This document shows, in pieces, positions 54,445 to 64,000 of a stretch of 64,000 nucleotides of DNA. The DNA comes from Philonthus cognatus (lineage: Eukaryota; Arthropoda; Insecta; Coleoptera; Staphylinidae). Below the pieces are notes generated by a model. The model was not told where the DNA came from. It worked only from the letters and a program-made list of their open reading frames with translations, and searched no databases. The position numbers were made by a program, and so were the translations under genes. Location of the stretch: positions 163,313,574-163,377,573 of the forward strand of contig OW052241.1 of the NCBI GenBank assembly GCA_932526585.2, in the 5' to 3' direction. The first letter of the stretch is position 1. Each line of letters starts with the position of its first letter.

Positions 54445-55935
54445 TACAGGGAGTTTTTCTTTAAACTGTACGTATTCCAAATTCAGCTTATTTTCTTTAA
54501 ATCTTTAGTTATTTCTTGTTTTTTTTTAAGAGTACAATTTGAAGCTTTAAGCGAATGTTTTCCACTCCTAGACTAAGCATGAAGTAAAATTGCGAGTTTA
54601 GAAAAGCCCCGTGAAAATTTGTCGAGGGTCGCGCAGCGACCCGAGACAAATTTTCACGGAGCTTTTCTAAACTCGAAATTTTATTTCATGTGCCACGCGT
54701 ATAAAATATTAAAATAGTGTGAACTCTATGTATATTTGAACCTCACTTGAAATCAGTGTTTTATACGCGTGGCGCATGAAGTAAAATTTCGAGTTTAGAA
54801 AAGCCCAGAAAATTTGTCTCGGGTCGCTACGCGACCCTCGACAAATTTTCACAGGGCTTTTCTAAACTCGAAATTTTACTTCATGCTTAGTCTGGGAGTG
54901 GAAAACACTCGTTAAAAGTTTTAAATTAAGGTCATTTGAAAAACAACGGATGTCGGAAAATTTACAGCTTATGCATATGTTTACCTAACCGAAAATGTTA
55001 CGTTGTTTTTTTTTTATAAGAAATCAATTCGAAGCTATAAACAAGTGTTTTCCACTCCCAGACTAAGCATGAAGTAAAATTTCGAGTTTAGAAAAGCCCC
55101 GTGAAAATTTGTCGAAGGTCGCGCAGCGACCCGAGACAAATTTTCTGGGCTTTTCTAAACTCGAAATTTTACTTCATGCGTCACGCGTATAAAACACTAA
55201 AATATTGTGAACTCTATGGTAATTTTAACCTTACTTAAAATCAGTGTTTTATACGCGTGGCGCATGAAGTAAAATTTCGAGTTTAGAAAAGCCCAGAAAA
55301 TTTGTCTCGGGTCGCTGCGCGATCCTCGACAAATTTTCACAGGGCTTTTCTAAACTCAAAATTTTACTTCATGCTTAGTCTGGAAAACACTCGTTAAAAG
55401 ATTCAAACTAAGGTCTTTTGAAAAACAACGGATGTCGGAAAATTTACAGCTTATGCATATGTTTACCTAAAAGAAAATGTTCACGTTGTTTTTTTTATAT
55501 AAGAATTCAATTTGAAGCTATAAACGAGTGTTTTCCACTCCCAGACTAAGCATGAAGTAAAATTTCGAGTTTAGAAAAGCCCCGTGAAAATTTGTCGAGG
55601 GTCGCGCAGCGACCCGAGACAAATTTTCTGGGCTTTTCTAAACTCGAAATTTTACTTCATGCGTCACGCGTATAAAACACTGATTTCAAGTGAGGTTCAA
55701 ATATACATAGAGTTCACAATATTTTAGTGTTTTATACGCGTGGCGCATGAAGTAAAATTTCGAGTTTAGAAAAGCCCAGAAAATTTGTCTCGGGTCGCTG
55801 CGCGACCCTCGACAAATTTTCACGGGGCTTTTCTAAACTCGAAATTTTACTTCATGCTTAGTCTGGGAGTGGAAAACACTCGTTTAAAGCTCAAATTGAA
55901 CTTTACAAAAAAAACATTATGTAGATTACCACGTA
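54445..55935. repeat. Hairpin repeat cluster 6: six copies in alternating orientation
   Basis: Hairpins at 54577-54691, 54774-54886, 55067-55179, 55262-55374, 55550-55662 and 55745-55857, orientation - + - + - +. The ~485-bp unit (two facing hairpins plus two different spacers) is repeated three times. One spacer (~46-60 bp, TTTGAACCTCACTTGAAATC) joins the ACGCGTATAAAAC sides. The other (~125 bp, ACAACGGATGTCGGAAAATT ... CACGTTGTTTTTTTT) joins the TGGGAGTGG sides. The left border at ~54448 reads TACAGGGAGTTTTTCTTT. All cores are GGTCGC-GCGACC types with small differences. Confidence 0.92.
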
Positions 55936-56264
55936 GTTACGGTTTTCCACGTAGTTACGGTTTTCACATCAATTTTTTGTGAGTGTGTGTGTGTGCATCG
56001 AGTGCATTTTAATTTGGTTTAATCTCAAAAAATGACACGGATGTGACTATGTTTAGTAAATAGTTTAATGTTAGTGCCCGTAGACCTCCTGTAGATGAGA
56101 GTGTCTTTGCTTAAAAGCAACCGATCAAGTTATTTTTTTATTAATAGTCATTTGGCTCAAACTAACCTCAAATAATTTTCTGTTGTTCGAACACCATTCA
56201 TACATTAATTCAAGATTGTTTAATCTGAGATTAAATTAATTTTATTTTACTGATGAGCATATTA
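55936..56264. other. AT-rich spacer
   Basis: A GTGTGTGTGTGTG run at 55980-55996; otherwise nothing recognised. Confidence 0.4.
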
Positions 56265-56332
56265 GCCTAATGAATAAGAATCCGACTGTCACGCAGTGGA
56301 CACAGGTTCGCTTCCACAGCCAGGAAAGACTT
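56265..56332 (+). ncRNA. tRNA-like segment in the LINE leader
   Basis: TAGCCTAATGA (A-box-like), ACTG-TCACG-CAGT (anticodon-arm-like, containing GTC as in tRNA-Asp) and GGTTCGCTTCC (B-box-like) occur in tRNA order, followed by a T-run. The acceptor and T stems do not pair well, so this is no functional tRNA. It could be a tRNA relic used as an internal Pol III promoter, or a chance match. Confidence 0.3.
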
Positions 56333-56614
56333 TTATTTATGAATTATTTATTCTTTATTTAAGTAAATTAAAATTAACATATAATATAACACCTTTTCCT
56401 CTGTTCTCTATTGTTTACCCTCCCGTGGGCCACCTGTGCTTGTTTTTATTAATTCACCCTGATAGCCCCCTGGGTGTGTTGTGTCCTTATCTTTGTCCTT
56501 ACTGTTTTTACCATTTAAATTGAATTTTTGATACATTTTTATGAATCTAATTTAATTTAATTTAATTTAACTCTAATTTTAACCTGTAAATTGCGCTGCA
56601 TATACTATTGCACA

Positions 56615-57737
56615 ATGAATTGCTATAAATGTACGAGATCTGTTGCGTCTGGATTTACTTGTGAGTATTGCAACTCGGTTTTTCATTATAGCTGCTTAAA
56701 ATGTTATAAAGGTTTCTCTTATATTGATCAAAATATTACGTCTTTATCACAATTATCAGGCTGCAAAGCCTTTGATAAAGATAGAGTTGATAATAAAACA
56801 CCTACAACTCGATCACAAACAACTAAATTTCCAGCTATCTCTGATTCCGTATCAGGTGTTAACATTTGCAATGACGTTAATCATTGCTCTTTACACTTTA
56901 AGGTAAAGGTATTGAAACAGGAAATTGTAGAATTGAAATCATTTATTAAGGCAATGAAACATGATTTTGATCTCTCTACAGAAAACCTAATTCTTGCCAA
57001 TAATAATGAGATAAAAAACATCATTACCTCTGCAATATCATCCTTATCTGATTCTGCAGACACCAATAGGTGTGTTAACGTGGAAGAATGTTTTAATTCG
57101 AACACTTCTAGCAAACCTATAACCATTAAACACACTGCAAATAAAAACATTAATAATAATAATCAAAATCTAAAAAATTTGAAAACTACCGGTAATTCAG
57201 TCACAAGGATTAGCACCACTTCTTCAGTGTCTACTGCGCGGCCTATTGGCGAACCTACAGTTAAAATCACTGCTTCTAATTTATGCTTAGACGCGAATCG
57301 TGGCTTAAATACTGCGATTATTACCAACTCAAAGGTGAACAGTTCTAATGCATCCCACGTTATTTGCGGTACTGCTAATAGCACCGTTATTAAGTGTGCT
57401 AATAAAAGAGTTTTTTACTATGTTGGCAACTGCGCCCCAAACACGAAAGTTGACGATATTAATTCGTGGCTAAATAGTATGGATGTACATAACACAGTAT
57501 GCATTCCACTTACCAGCAATAATCTGTACAGTTCTTTCAAAATTGGCATCAGTAGCGATGAAGTGGATTCTATTATGGTAGGTAATAAATGGCCAAATGG
57601 TGTTACTGTTCGTCTCTTTTCAAATCGATCGAAGAAACGGAAATCGAACGTTTTTTTTATCAGGAACAACAGCGTCTTCGGTAATAATATAACCCAATAT
57701 TCTACATCGTCCGTAAATGTGGCTGCGCCTATGCCCA
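56615..57737 (+). pseudogene. LINE ORF1 with N-terminal PHD-like zinc finger
   Basis: The first ATG (56615) gives MNCYKCTRSVASGFTCEYCN and then FHYSCLKCYKGF: paired Cys, His and Cys as in the PHD-like fingers of CR1-type ORF1 proteins. A coiled-coil-like stretch (LKQEIVELKSFIKAMKHDFD, ~residues 100-120) and a Ser/Thr/Asn-rich middle follow. The last part, FYYVGNCAPNTKVDDINSWL and KWPNGVTVRLFSNRSKKRKS, is the usual C-terminal domain. ORF1 proteins coat the element's RNA. The frame passes without a stop into MPKLRVY, the start of the endonuclease. The open stretch continues into the inserted SINE's poly-T run, which is not coding. Confidence 0.8.
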
Positions 57738-58972
57738 AACTACGGGTTTATTTTATTTTTTTTTTTTTTATTTTTTTTTTATTTTTATTTTTTTTATTTT
57801 TTTTATATTTTGGGTTTTACGTCATCTATTTCCGCTGCTAAGGCCAATCATGACGCCGGAGATTAGGTCTACAGCTATCCGGGAATTTTGCCGAACCCGG
57901 TGGGAGTTCCAACCCACCGGTAGGGATCTTTAACGTGCACGCAACATCCAGGCAGTACACGGGGCCTACATGCATTTAACGTCATATCCGAGAAGACGGA
58001 GTGTTTGGCATTTTTATCCTAACCTATATAAATGCAGACAACTTGTTAGGCCGGTATTTGAACCTCGGTCCGTGGCGTGGCAGTACAACACTCTAACCAC
58101 TACACCACCAAGCTGCCCACTACGGGTTTATTACCCGAATGTTCGCGGTCTTCGGACAAAACTAATGGATATAACTACAACAATACCACTAATGGATTAT
58201 GATGTTCTTCTTCTAATGGAAACTTGGCTTCATGACAACATTTCAAATGCCGAATTAGGTTTTGATAGTATCAGTGTTTATAGGTGTGATCGTGATTATG
58301 TTGCGTCAAATAAATCTCGTGGTGGCGGCGTTCTTATAGCGGTCTCTAATAATTTTGACTCTCGTGAGATTATAGGAAAAAGTTGTATTTCAGATGAACT
58401 GTATGTAGCTATTAATTCTGAGTGCTACTCCATTCTTGCTGGCGCAGTTTACATACCCCCAAACTCTGATTTGTCGGTCTATTCAAGTCATTGCAATCGA
58501 TAACTAATTACGGTATTATGTGCATTTTTGGTGATTATAACTTACCAAATGCAACTTGGATTAATGAGCAGTTTGGCGTACGTAATAACACTGCATGCCC
58601 AAAATCAGAATTAGTAGCTAACATATATAGTCATTTAAATTTACATCAGGTTAATTCTGTAAGAAATATAAATAATGCGCTTCTTGACTTAGCATTTATA
58701 GACTCTATTTTATCTTTGGATTCTCTACTTAAGCAACATCTTTTCCTCTTGCATCGTGCGATAAGCATCATCCAGCTCTTAGCTTGAACCTGCATATACC
58801 ATCAGAATATGTCAACTCTTGGACAGACAATACTGTTGGTTTTAATTTTAAGAAAGCGGATTATTTATCCCTTAATAACCTGTTTATTAATACACATTGG
58901 GATTCTATTTTTATTGATTGTAGTATAACGGCGGTCATAGGTGCATTTGGTTGCAGTTATAGGTGCATTTGA
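57731..58972 (+). pseudogene. LINE endonuclease domain (APE type), interrupted
   Basis: Before the SINE: MPKLRVY; after it (58133 on): YYPNVRGLRTKLMDITTTIP, then LLLMETWLHD with the catalytic Glu, SRGGGVLIAVS, AGAVYIPPNS. After a frame change near 58490: MCIFGDYNLPNATW (catalytic Asp/Asn) and ALLDLAFID. After another, DKHHPALSLNLHIPSEYV holds the catalytic Asp/His pair. These are the motifs, in order, of AP-like endonucleases that nick the target DNA. At least two frameshifts besides the SINE. Confidence 0.85.
57753..58118 (-). mobile_element. tRNA-derived SINE inserted in the LINE
   Basis: Perfect 14-bp duplication ACTACGGGTTTATT (57739-57752 and 58119-58132). On the minus strand it begins GGGCAGCTTGGTGGTGTAGT with an A box (TGGTGTAGTGGTTAGAG) and, ~35 bp later, a B box (GAGGTTCAAATACC), that is, a Pol III promoter from a tRNA. 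The ~230-bp body includes GTGCACGTTAAAGATCCC, a phrase found in SINEs of many invertebrates, and it ends in an A-rich tail with T interruptions (plus strand 57753-57810). Length ~366 bp. Transcription by Pol III, mobilisation by a LINE enzyme in trans. Confidence 0.9.
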
Positions 58973-59167
58973 TTCCGTCGTTATACTATGAATCTTACCA
59001 CAGGAAAACACAAGAAATGCAGGTACTTGGGGAATTTTATTTATACTTAACTATGTCACGTACAAAAACGAACGTTATTAATATTTTTTTTATTATTTTT
59101 TTGTGTCCACGGCAACCTTCCTATCTCTCCCCGCCGTCCGGATTATTCTTGTTCAGGCGACACCACA
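58927..59167. mobile_element. 241-bp insert of unknown type in the LINE
   Basis: Bordered by GTAGTAT (58920-58926 and 59168-59174). Removing it rejoins the LINE frame (DSIFIDC-SIELACDTFYTYI). The left end has two copies of ATAGGTGCATTTG; the interior has TTATTTTTTTGTGTCC and a GC-rich right part. No clear TIR or polyA tail, no coding. Family not recognised. Confidence 0.7.
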
Positions 59168-61180
59168 GTAGTATTGAATTAGCTTGTGACACATTCTATA
59201 CGTACATTTTCCAAGTATTTGAAATGCATGTTCCACTAAGAAACAGGTATAACATTAAAAATAGTTTCCCAATATGGTTTAGCAAAGAACTAAAATCTCT
59301 AGTTATTCTAAAAAAAACGTTACATAAAAAGTACATGTTGTCACGCTCTCAATCTGATTACTTAGAATTTTCCAAAATAAGAGATGAGTGCAAGCTCTTA
59401 TCCAGATTGTGTTACAGTAATCACGTAGAGAATATTGAGTCCTAAATTAAGACAAATCCAAAATCATTTTGGTCTCATGTTAGATCGAAGAGGGGTGGGG
59501 ATCGTATGCCGGCTAATTTTTTTAGGGATAATAAGGTTGTCAACGACAGAAGTAGTATAGCTGATTTGTTTGCTGATCATTTTGAATCAGTGTATAGACC
59601 TCCATATCCGCAGAACAAACAAATGACATCTTCATCGATTTGGCCATCATCTCTTCACTAAAATCAAACACCTGACATAAAAATCACGGAGGTCCTTAAT
59701 GCATTACAAACTCTTAAAGATAACTAACTATTGCCCTGGCCTCGATGGTCTGCCTGCTTCCCTATTAAAAAAATGTGCATTCGCGCTTAGTAGACCAATA
59801 TGGTTACTTTTTAAATTGTCACTATCTAGTGTTTGTTTTCCACCTTGCTGGAAATTAACAAACATAATTCTAATATATAAGAATGGCGATAACAAACTTG
59901 TTCAAAATTATCGCCCTATATCCATAATTGCAACAATCCTAAAAATTTTTGAAAAATTGATGACGGATTTCTTAACGAATTCATTGCAATCTTCAATCTC
60001 TCACAAACAACATGGGTTTCGAGTGGGGGCATCTACGGAATCTAATTTATTGTTATATGATTCTTACATTGTCAACGCCTTGGAACGCGGTTTTCAAGTT
60101 GATTCCATCTATACCGACTTCTCCAAGGCGTTTGACTCTGTTGATCATACGTTATTACTCAACAAGCTTCATTATGTTGGCATTACTGATATTCTTTTAC
60201 GTTGGATAGAGTCCTACTTAACAGGTAGGTTGCAAGTGATTAAAATTGGGCAAATAACATCAAGACCCCTAAAGGTTACTTCTGGTGTTCCTCAGGGATC
60301 ACACCTGGGTCCCTTGTTCTTTAATATATTTATAAACGACGCTACAAGATGTTTTCAGAATGCCAATTGTTTACTTTTCGCTGATGATATGAAAATTTAT
60401 ATGCGTATTGAATCGACTCTTGATGCAACGAACCTGCAAAAGGAACTTGATCACTTTTATAGCAGGTGTAACGATAACAGATTAACGCTAAACATTAAAA
60501 AGTGTAATATCATTACTTTTTCACGAAGTACAAGGTCGGTCATTACAAATTATGTTTTCAACGATGTAGCAATAAATCGTGTTGATAGAATAAGGGATTT
60601 AGGTGCTACTGTGGATTCAAGGTGGTCATTTGCACACCATATTTCAAATATTGTCACGAAAGCCTATAAGATGCTGGGTTTTGTAAAGCATAACAGTAAG
60701 AACTTTACAAATAGTAGAACGCTGGCAACACTATATAATTCGTTAGTGCGACCCCACTTGGAATATTGTTCAACGGTATGATCTCCATACACTGAATGCG
60801 ACATTAATAAAATTGAGCAAGTTCAAAAGAAATTTATAAGGTACCTTGCCTATAAATTTAGGACCGATCAGCCCTACTTGGATCTTTTGACGACTTTTGG
60901 CCTTCGCAGCCTTAAACAAAGGCGTGTAGAAGCTGACGTTAAGTTAGTATTCAAGTTACTTAATGGATATTTGGATTGGCCTGATCTGTTGGAATTGGTT
61001 GGTATACGGGTTCCACCGCGCTCTCTTCGGTCTGACATAACATTCCATATCGGCTACAGGCGCACGGATTATGCGAAACATTCCGCTTCTGTTCGGGTTT
61101 TGCGTCATGCAAATATTTTAAATTTTGACTTTTTTAATGGGTCTTTTTCATTATTAAAGCGCCTTTTAAAAGATATATAA
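59168..61180 (+). pseudogene. LINE reverse transcriptase domain
   Basis: 59168-59445: linker (FSKELKSLVILKKTLHKKYM). After stops and frame changes, the palm runs 59699-60778: VQNYRPISIIATILKIFEKL, KQHGFRVGASTESNLLLYDS, IYTDFSKAFDSVDHT (motif A), SGVPQGSHLGPLFFNIFIND, CLLFADDMKIYM (catalytic FADD), LNIKKCNIITFSRS. A single TGG-to-TGA type stop at 60779 interrupts the C-terminal part, which continues SPYTECDINKIEQVQKKFIR to LLKRLLKDI (stop near 61180). All RT catalytic residues are intact; inactive through frameshift and stop. Confidence 0.9.
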
Positions 61181-61335
61181 CTTTTCTTCCTTAGTTTTAA
61201 GTTTAGTGTTTGTACATATTTGTTTTTTTTTGTATATTGTATTTTTAATGTAAATGGCAAGCCGTTGAAATAAATAAATAATATAAATAAAAATAAAACC
61301 ATCGTGATTTTTTACATTTTAAACAAATGACGTCA

Positions 61336-62487
61336 TAATTTGTTAAAGTGGATAATTGTATTTCTAAATGTATTAATGTCTCTTCTGGTGTGCCTCAAGG
61401 CTCACACTGTGGACCATTCTTCTTTTTAATTTTTATTAATGACATTGCACTGTATTTAAACAGCTCTAGTTTTCTCATGTATGCTGATGATCTAAAAATA
61501 TTTAGAACTATTTCAAATTTGAAAGACTGTAAAGCATTACAAGAAGATTTGTCGTCTTTGGAACAATGGTGTTTGACTAACAAGCTATATTTAAGAATTA
61601 AAAAATGTAAAATCACATCTTCTCGTAAAAAGAACAATTTTCCATATGACTAATTGATCAAATATTCTCGCCAATGTTGATGTTATAAACGATTTAGGAG
61701 TACTATTTGATAGTAAAGTGTCATTTAAAATCAAATAGCTTCAATAGTATGTAGGGCAAAAAAAAATGCTAGGGTTTGTCAGACGTTTTTCTTTCTACTT
61801 TTCTCCACACACATTACGACTTTTATATTTAACTCTCGTCCGTCCAGTGTTGGAATACGCTTCTCCTGTGTGGTCACCTTTTGTAGATTGTGACATCCTT
61901 AAATTAGAAAGTGTGCAATTAACATTTTTCAAAATTTATTCTTACCGTGTAGCATTCAGCGATCACGACAGAACCGATATTAGTACAATATTAAGTAAAC
62001 CACATTTGCGAATACGTAGATTAGTAGCTGATTTGTGTGTTTTATATAATGTAATTAACGGATTTCTAAACTGTAGTGATCTGTTAGCCCAGTTAAATTT
62101 TAGTACTTTACCTTCACAACTACGGAGACATCAACATTTATTTAGGATTCCATACCACTCGACTAATTACGGTTACAGTAATCCAATTTCTAGAGCAATG
62201 CGCACATACAATTCATTGCCAAAATACATTGATTTATTTAATTTATCACGTAATGTATTTCGAAAACGTTGCTTTTTGCGGAGTCTTCGATAAATTCATA
62301 AATTCATTTTTTGTTGTATTTTTCTAGTTAAGTTAATTTAATAATATTTTAGCCATAATTCAGCATGCATGCGATATTATTATTGTTAGTTTCTTTGTTT
62401 TAATATATTTGTCCAGAAGTAACATAATTTTTGTAAAATTGTAAAAGTTTATACGTTTATTAAATAAAATAAATAAATAAATAAAAT
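61336..62487 (+). mobile_element. Second LINE, 5'-truncated, next to the first
   Basis: RT coding from ~61348, 3' UTR from 62294, tail TAAATAAAATAAATAAATAA at 62460-62484. GACGTCAT(AA)TTTGTTAAA occurs before it (61328-61346) and shortly after it (62510-62526) and may be the target duplication, although ~25 bp separate tail and second copy. Related to, but clearly different from, the LINE at 56.3 kb. Confidence 0.82.
61348..62293 (+). pseudogene. Reverse transcriptase, 3' half
   Basis: 61348-61653: SSGVPQGSHCGPFFFLIFIN, SSSFLMYADDLKIFRTI (catalytic YADD), CLTNKLYLRIKKCKI. Frame change after 61653; 61766-62293: MLGFVRRFSFYFSPHTLRLL, LVRPVLEYASPVWSPF, YGYSNPISRAMRTYNSLPKY, stop. Motif A lies beyond the truncation. 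One or two frameshifts. Confidence 0.87.
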
Positions 62488-62489
62488 TG

Positions 62490-63190
62490 CATATCAAATT
62501 CACCTGCAATGACGTCATTTGTTAAAAATGTAAGCAATCATTTACATTTTTATTTGTAAATAAACGTTATAACATAAACTACTTCATGTGTTATACTGTT
62601 TGGTTGTTTTTTGCTCCTCTCTCGAAAAACACTTATGTTAAAAAAATCTACTTGTGATGTAAAGCTCCCGCACAGGAAAAAAACCTACATCAAATTGCCT
62701 GCCCACGCTATTTCAATTCAATTGCGTATTCAGGAAAACGCGTAGCCCAATTTCCGGTCTATAATCAGCGCTCGATCCGTATGCGTGCGTTCAAATATTA
62801 ATCGCGATCAAATTGAAAATTTAAATAATCATATATTTACCTGCAGCAGCCGGCAAAAATGCGTAATTAATAGAATTAACAATTAAACACAGGCAAACTG
62901 GTAATTATAAAATTAAATTATTCATGCGATCAGGGTGCACGCAATAATTGGACTTCGATAGCGGAACTCCGTGAACATTGATACCGAGCGGAATTATTTA
63001 TTTGATAATTACGTAAAGAATATTAATTATGTTTTTTTCATATTTAGGATGCGTAAATTTATTTAAAATTGATTAAAGCAAAATGTTGTTTAATATGTCG
63101 TTTAATTTCACACAATTCCCCTATTATTTCATCAAAAAGCGAATGTATACAAAAATCAATATTGCACGTTTATACGATGTTTGTTAAGCT
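62490..63190. other. GC-balanced unique island
   Basis: 62670-63000 is non-repetitive and includes several TAATTA/ATTAAT motifs and CGATCAAATTG-type phrases, without reading frames. Possible conserved regulatory DNA. The ends are AT-rich. Confidence 0.35.
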
Positions 63191-63194
63191 AACC

Positions 63195-63315
63195 AACGCG
63201 ACCAAACCAAACCTCGAAATTTTACTTCATGGTTAATCTGGGAGTGGAGAACACTCGACTAAGACTTCAAAATAAACTATATTAAAACATGATTTTCATA
63301 AGAGTTACAGCTCAT
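63195..63315. repeat. Hairpin repeat, right-arm fragment
   Basis: CGCGACCAAACCAAACCTCG, AAATTTTACTTCATG, then TTAATCTGGGAGTGGAGAAC: the right arm (inner part deleted) and outer flank of the GGTCGC-core type. Confidence 0.75.
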
Positions 63316-63324
63316 GCATACATG

Positions 63325-63771
63325 TACAGGGTGGCCCAAATTCGATGTTTTTATAGGGTATCTCGGTAACCTGAAGAGTTAGAAAAAAATTAATATAAAC
63401 GTTATGACCTCTTTTTATGAGACATTAATAATGGCGTAAATAGATCATGTCTAACTTAATTAGTTTGGAAGATATCACTAGTTTTTCAACTGTTGGCTAT
63501 TTTAAAATATGTCTTTATCTCAATAACTATAAGATATACAAAAAAACAGTTCAATAATTTTTTATGTAGTTTTCACCGTAGAATATAGTGGCGTACAATG
63601 GCGGCCGACGAAATGTGAACGGTATTTTGTTGTCATAGAGAAATTGTCTAATTTTGTACAGATTTATCAGAACTCTTAACAGTGGCGTAACTTAGGTTTT
63701 AAAGGACTATTATTCAATTGCTAATTACAATGCTAAACATATTTATTCTTAAACAAGTAGAAATTATGAAA
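63325..63771. other. Possible transposon end and AT-rich DNA
   Basis: TACAGGGTGGCCCAAATTCG at 63327 looks like a mariner-type end next to TA. The opposite end was not found in the window. The rest is AT-rich; nothing coding. Confidence 0.3.
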
Positions 63772-64000
63772 TTAATATTTTGTAGGACCACTATTTGCTG
63801 TGATAACTTTTGCCAAACGTGTACTCATGGATGAAACTAGATTCCTCATATTGTAGTTGTCAGCCAAATCCTCCCATGCATTTTCATCAATTCGTGAAGT
63901 TCATCTGCATTCATAGGTCTAAAATCTCTCGAGTAAATCTTTTTTTGTAGGTATCCCCAAACATTCCCAATTGGATTGAGATCAGGGCTCTTCGCAGGCC
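63772..64000 (-). pseudogene. Tc1-type transposase, C-terminal end (runs off the window)
   Basis: Minus strand from the right edge: PAKSPDLNPIGNVWGYLQKK, YSRDFRPMNADELHEL. After a frame change near 63870: WEDLADNYNMRNLVSSMSTR, LAKVITANSGPTKY and stop at 63772. The pattern SPDLNPIENVWG marks the third catalytic residue of DD34E transposases; here the Glu codon reads Gly (IGNVWG). With the frameshift, this copy is inactive. Not the same family as the 38.5-kb element. Confidence 0.85.

Larger units (their letters stand above)
56265..61298 (+). mobile_element. Nearly full-length LINE (CR1/jockey-like) with two insertions
   Basis: Order: 5' leader, ORF1 with an N-terminal zinc finger (from 56615), endonuclease (from ~57731), reverse transcriptase (to 61180), 3' UTR and a tail of AAATAAATAA units (61268-61298). 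It is split by a SINE (57753-58118) and a 241-bp unknown insert (58927-59167), both with target duplications. Without them the element would be about 4.4 kb, the normal size. Frameshifts and stops make it inactive. Confidence 0.88.

Noticed and set aside
56265..56332. Functional tRNA-Asp gene
   Set aside because: A- and B-box-like words and GTC are present, but the acceptor and T stems do not form.

Overview
Animal, almost certainly insect (beetle-like) nuclear DNA. The window is AT-rich and has no compact gene order. It is dominated by transposable elements, many of them inserted inside one another, by tandem satellites and by palindromic repeats. The only candidate host coding sequence is one 45-nt microexon (48921-48965) with good splice signals. 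Several GC-balanced, non-repetitive islands rich in TAATTA/ATTA motifs (about 16.5-17.0, 23.2-23.5, 24.4-24.75, 27.0-27.4, 33.9-34.15, 37.0-37.2, 38.0-38.3, 48.5-48.7, 51.05-51.3 and 62.7-63.0 kb) look like conserved intronic or intergenic regulatory DNA. I infer that the window lies in or beside a very large, repeat-filled intron of a host gene.

Layout. 1-2 kb: 3' part of a LINE. 2.3-6 kb: palindromic hairpin repeats plus two 224-bp hAT-type MITEs with 8-bp target duplications. 6.8-11.55 kb: two decayed mariner-like transposons. 12.1-14.7 kb: a LINE and small fold-back elements. 14.8-16.4 kb: more hairpins and a 352-bp hammerhead-ribozyme retroelement. 17.2-22.6 kb: a LINE scrap followed by a 5-kb satellite of ~180-bp units. 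23.7-31.2 kb: hairpins, an 11-bp minisatellite, a third hAT MITE, and a second ~180-bp satellite with a LINE and an inverted ribozyme element inserted in it. 32.4-33.7 kb: a CTAG-rich tandem repeat. 35-38 kb: small TIR elements and a Penelope-like fragment. 38.5-39.9 kb: an intact-looking Tc1-type transposon sitting in the AT tail of an RTE-like LINE (to ~41.85 kb), which itself carries an RNase-H LINE insertion with an 11-bp target duplication. 42-46.8 kb: nested palindromes, then a tandem dimer of a second ribozyme-like repeat split by a 1600-bp P-type transposon carrying a THAP exon. 47-51 kb: small DNA elements, the microexon, an LTR-like block and another inverted ribozyme pair. 51.4-53.5 kb: a satellite with two alternating monomer types. 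54.5-55.9 kb: six hairpins in alternating orientation. 56.3-61.3 kb: a nearly full-length LINE (ORF1, endonuclease, reverse transcriptase) split by a SINE and by a small unknown insert. 61.3-62.5 kb: a second truncated LINE. The right edge holds the end of another Tc1-type transposase.

Function. The DNA transposons encode or once encoded DDE transposases, and the LINEs encode endonuclease and reverse transcriptase. The small non-coding families (hAT MITEs, SINE, ribozyme elements, hairpins) would depend on such enzymes in trans. The two most interesting systems are (a) the ~325-nt hammerhead family, with target duplications and terminal direct repeats as expected from copying of a circular RNA, and (b) a ~34-copy family of 110-130 bp hairpins whose two arms change together while their flanks differ. 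No bacterial operons, rRNA genes, CRISPR arrays or convincing functional tRNA genes were seen.
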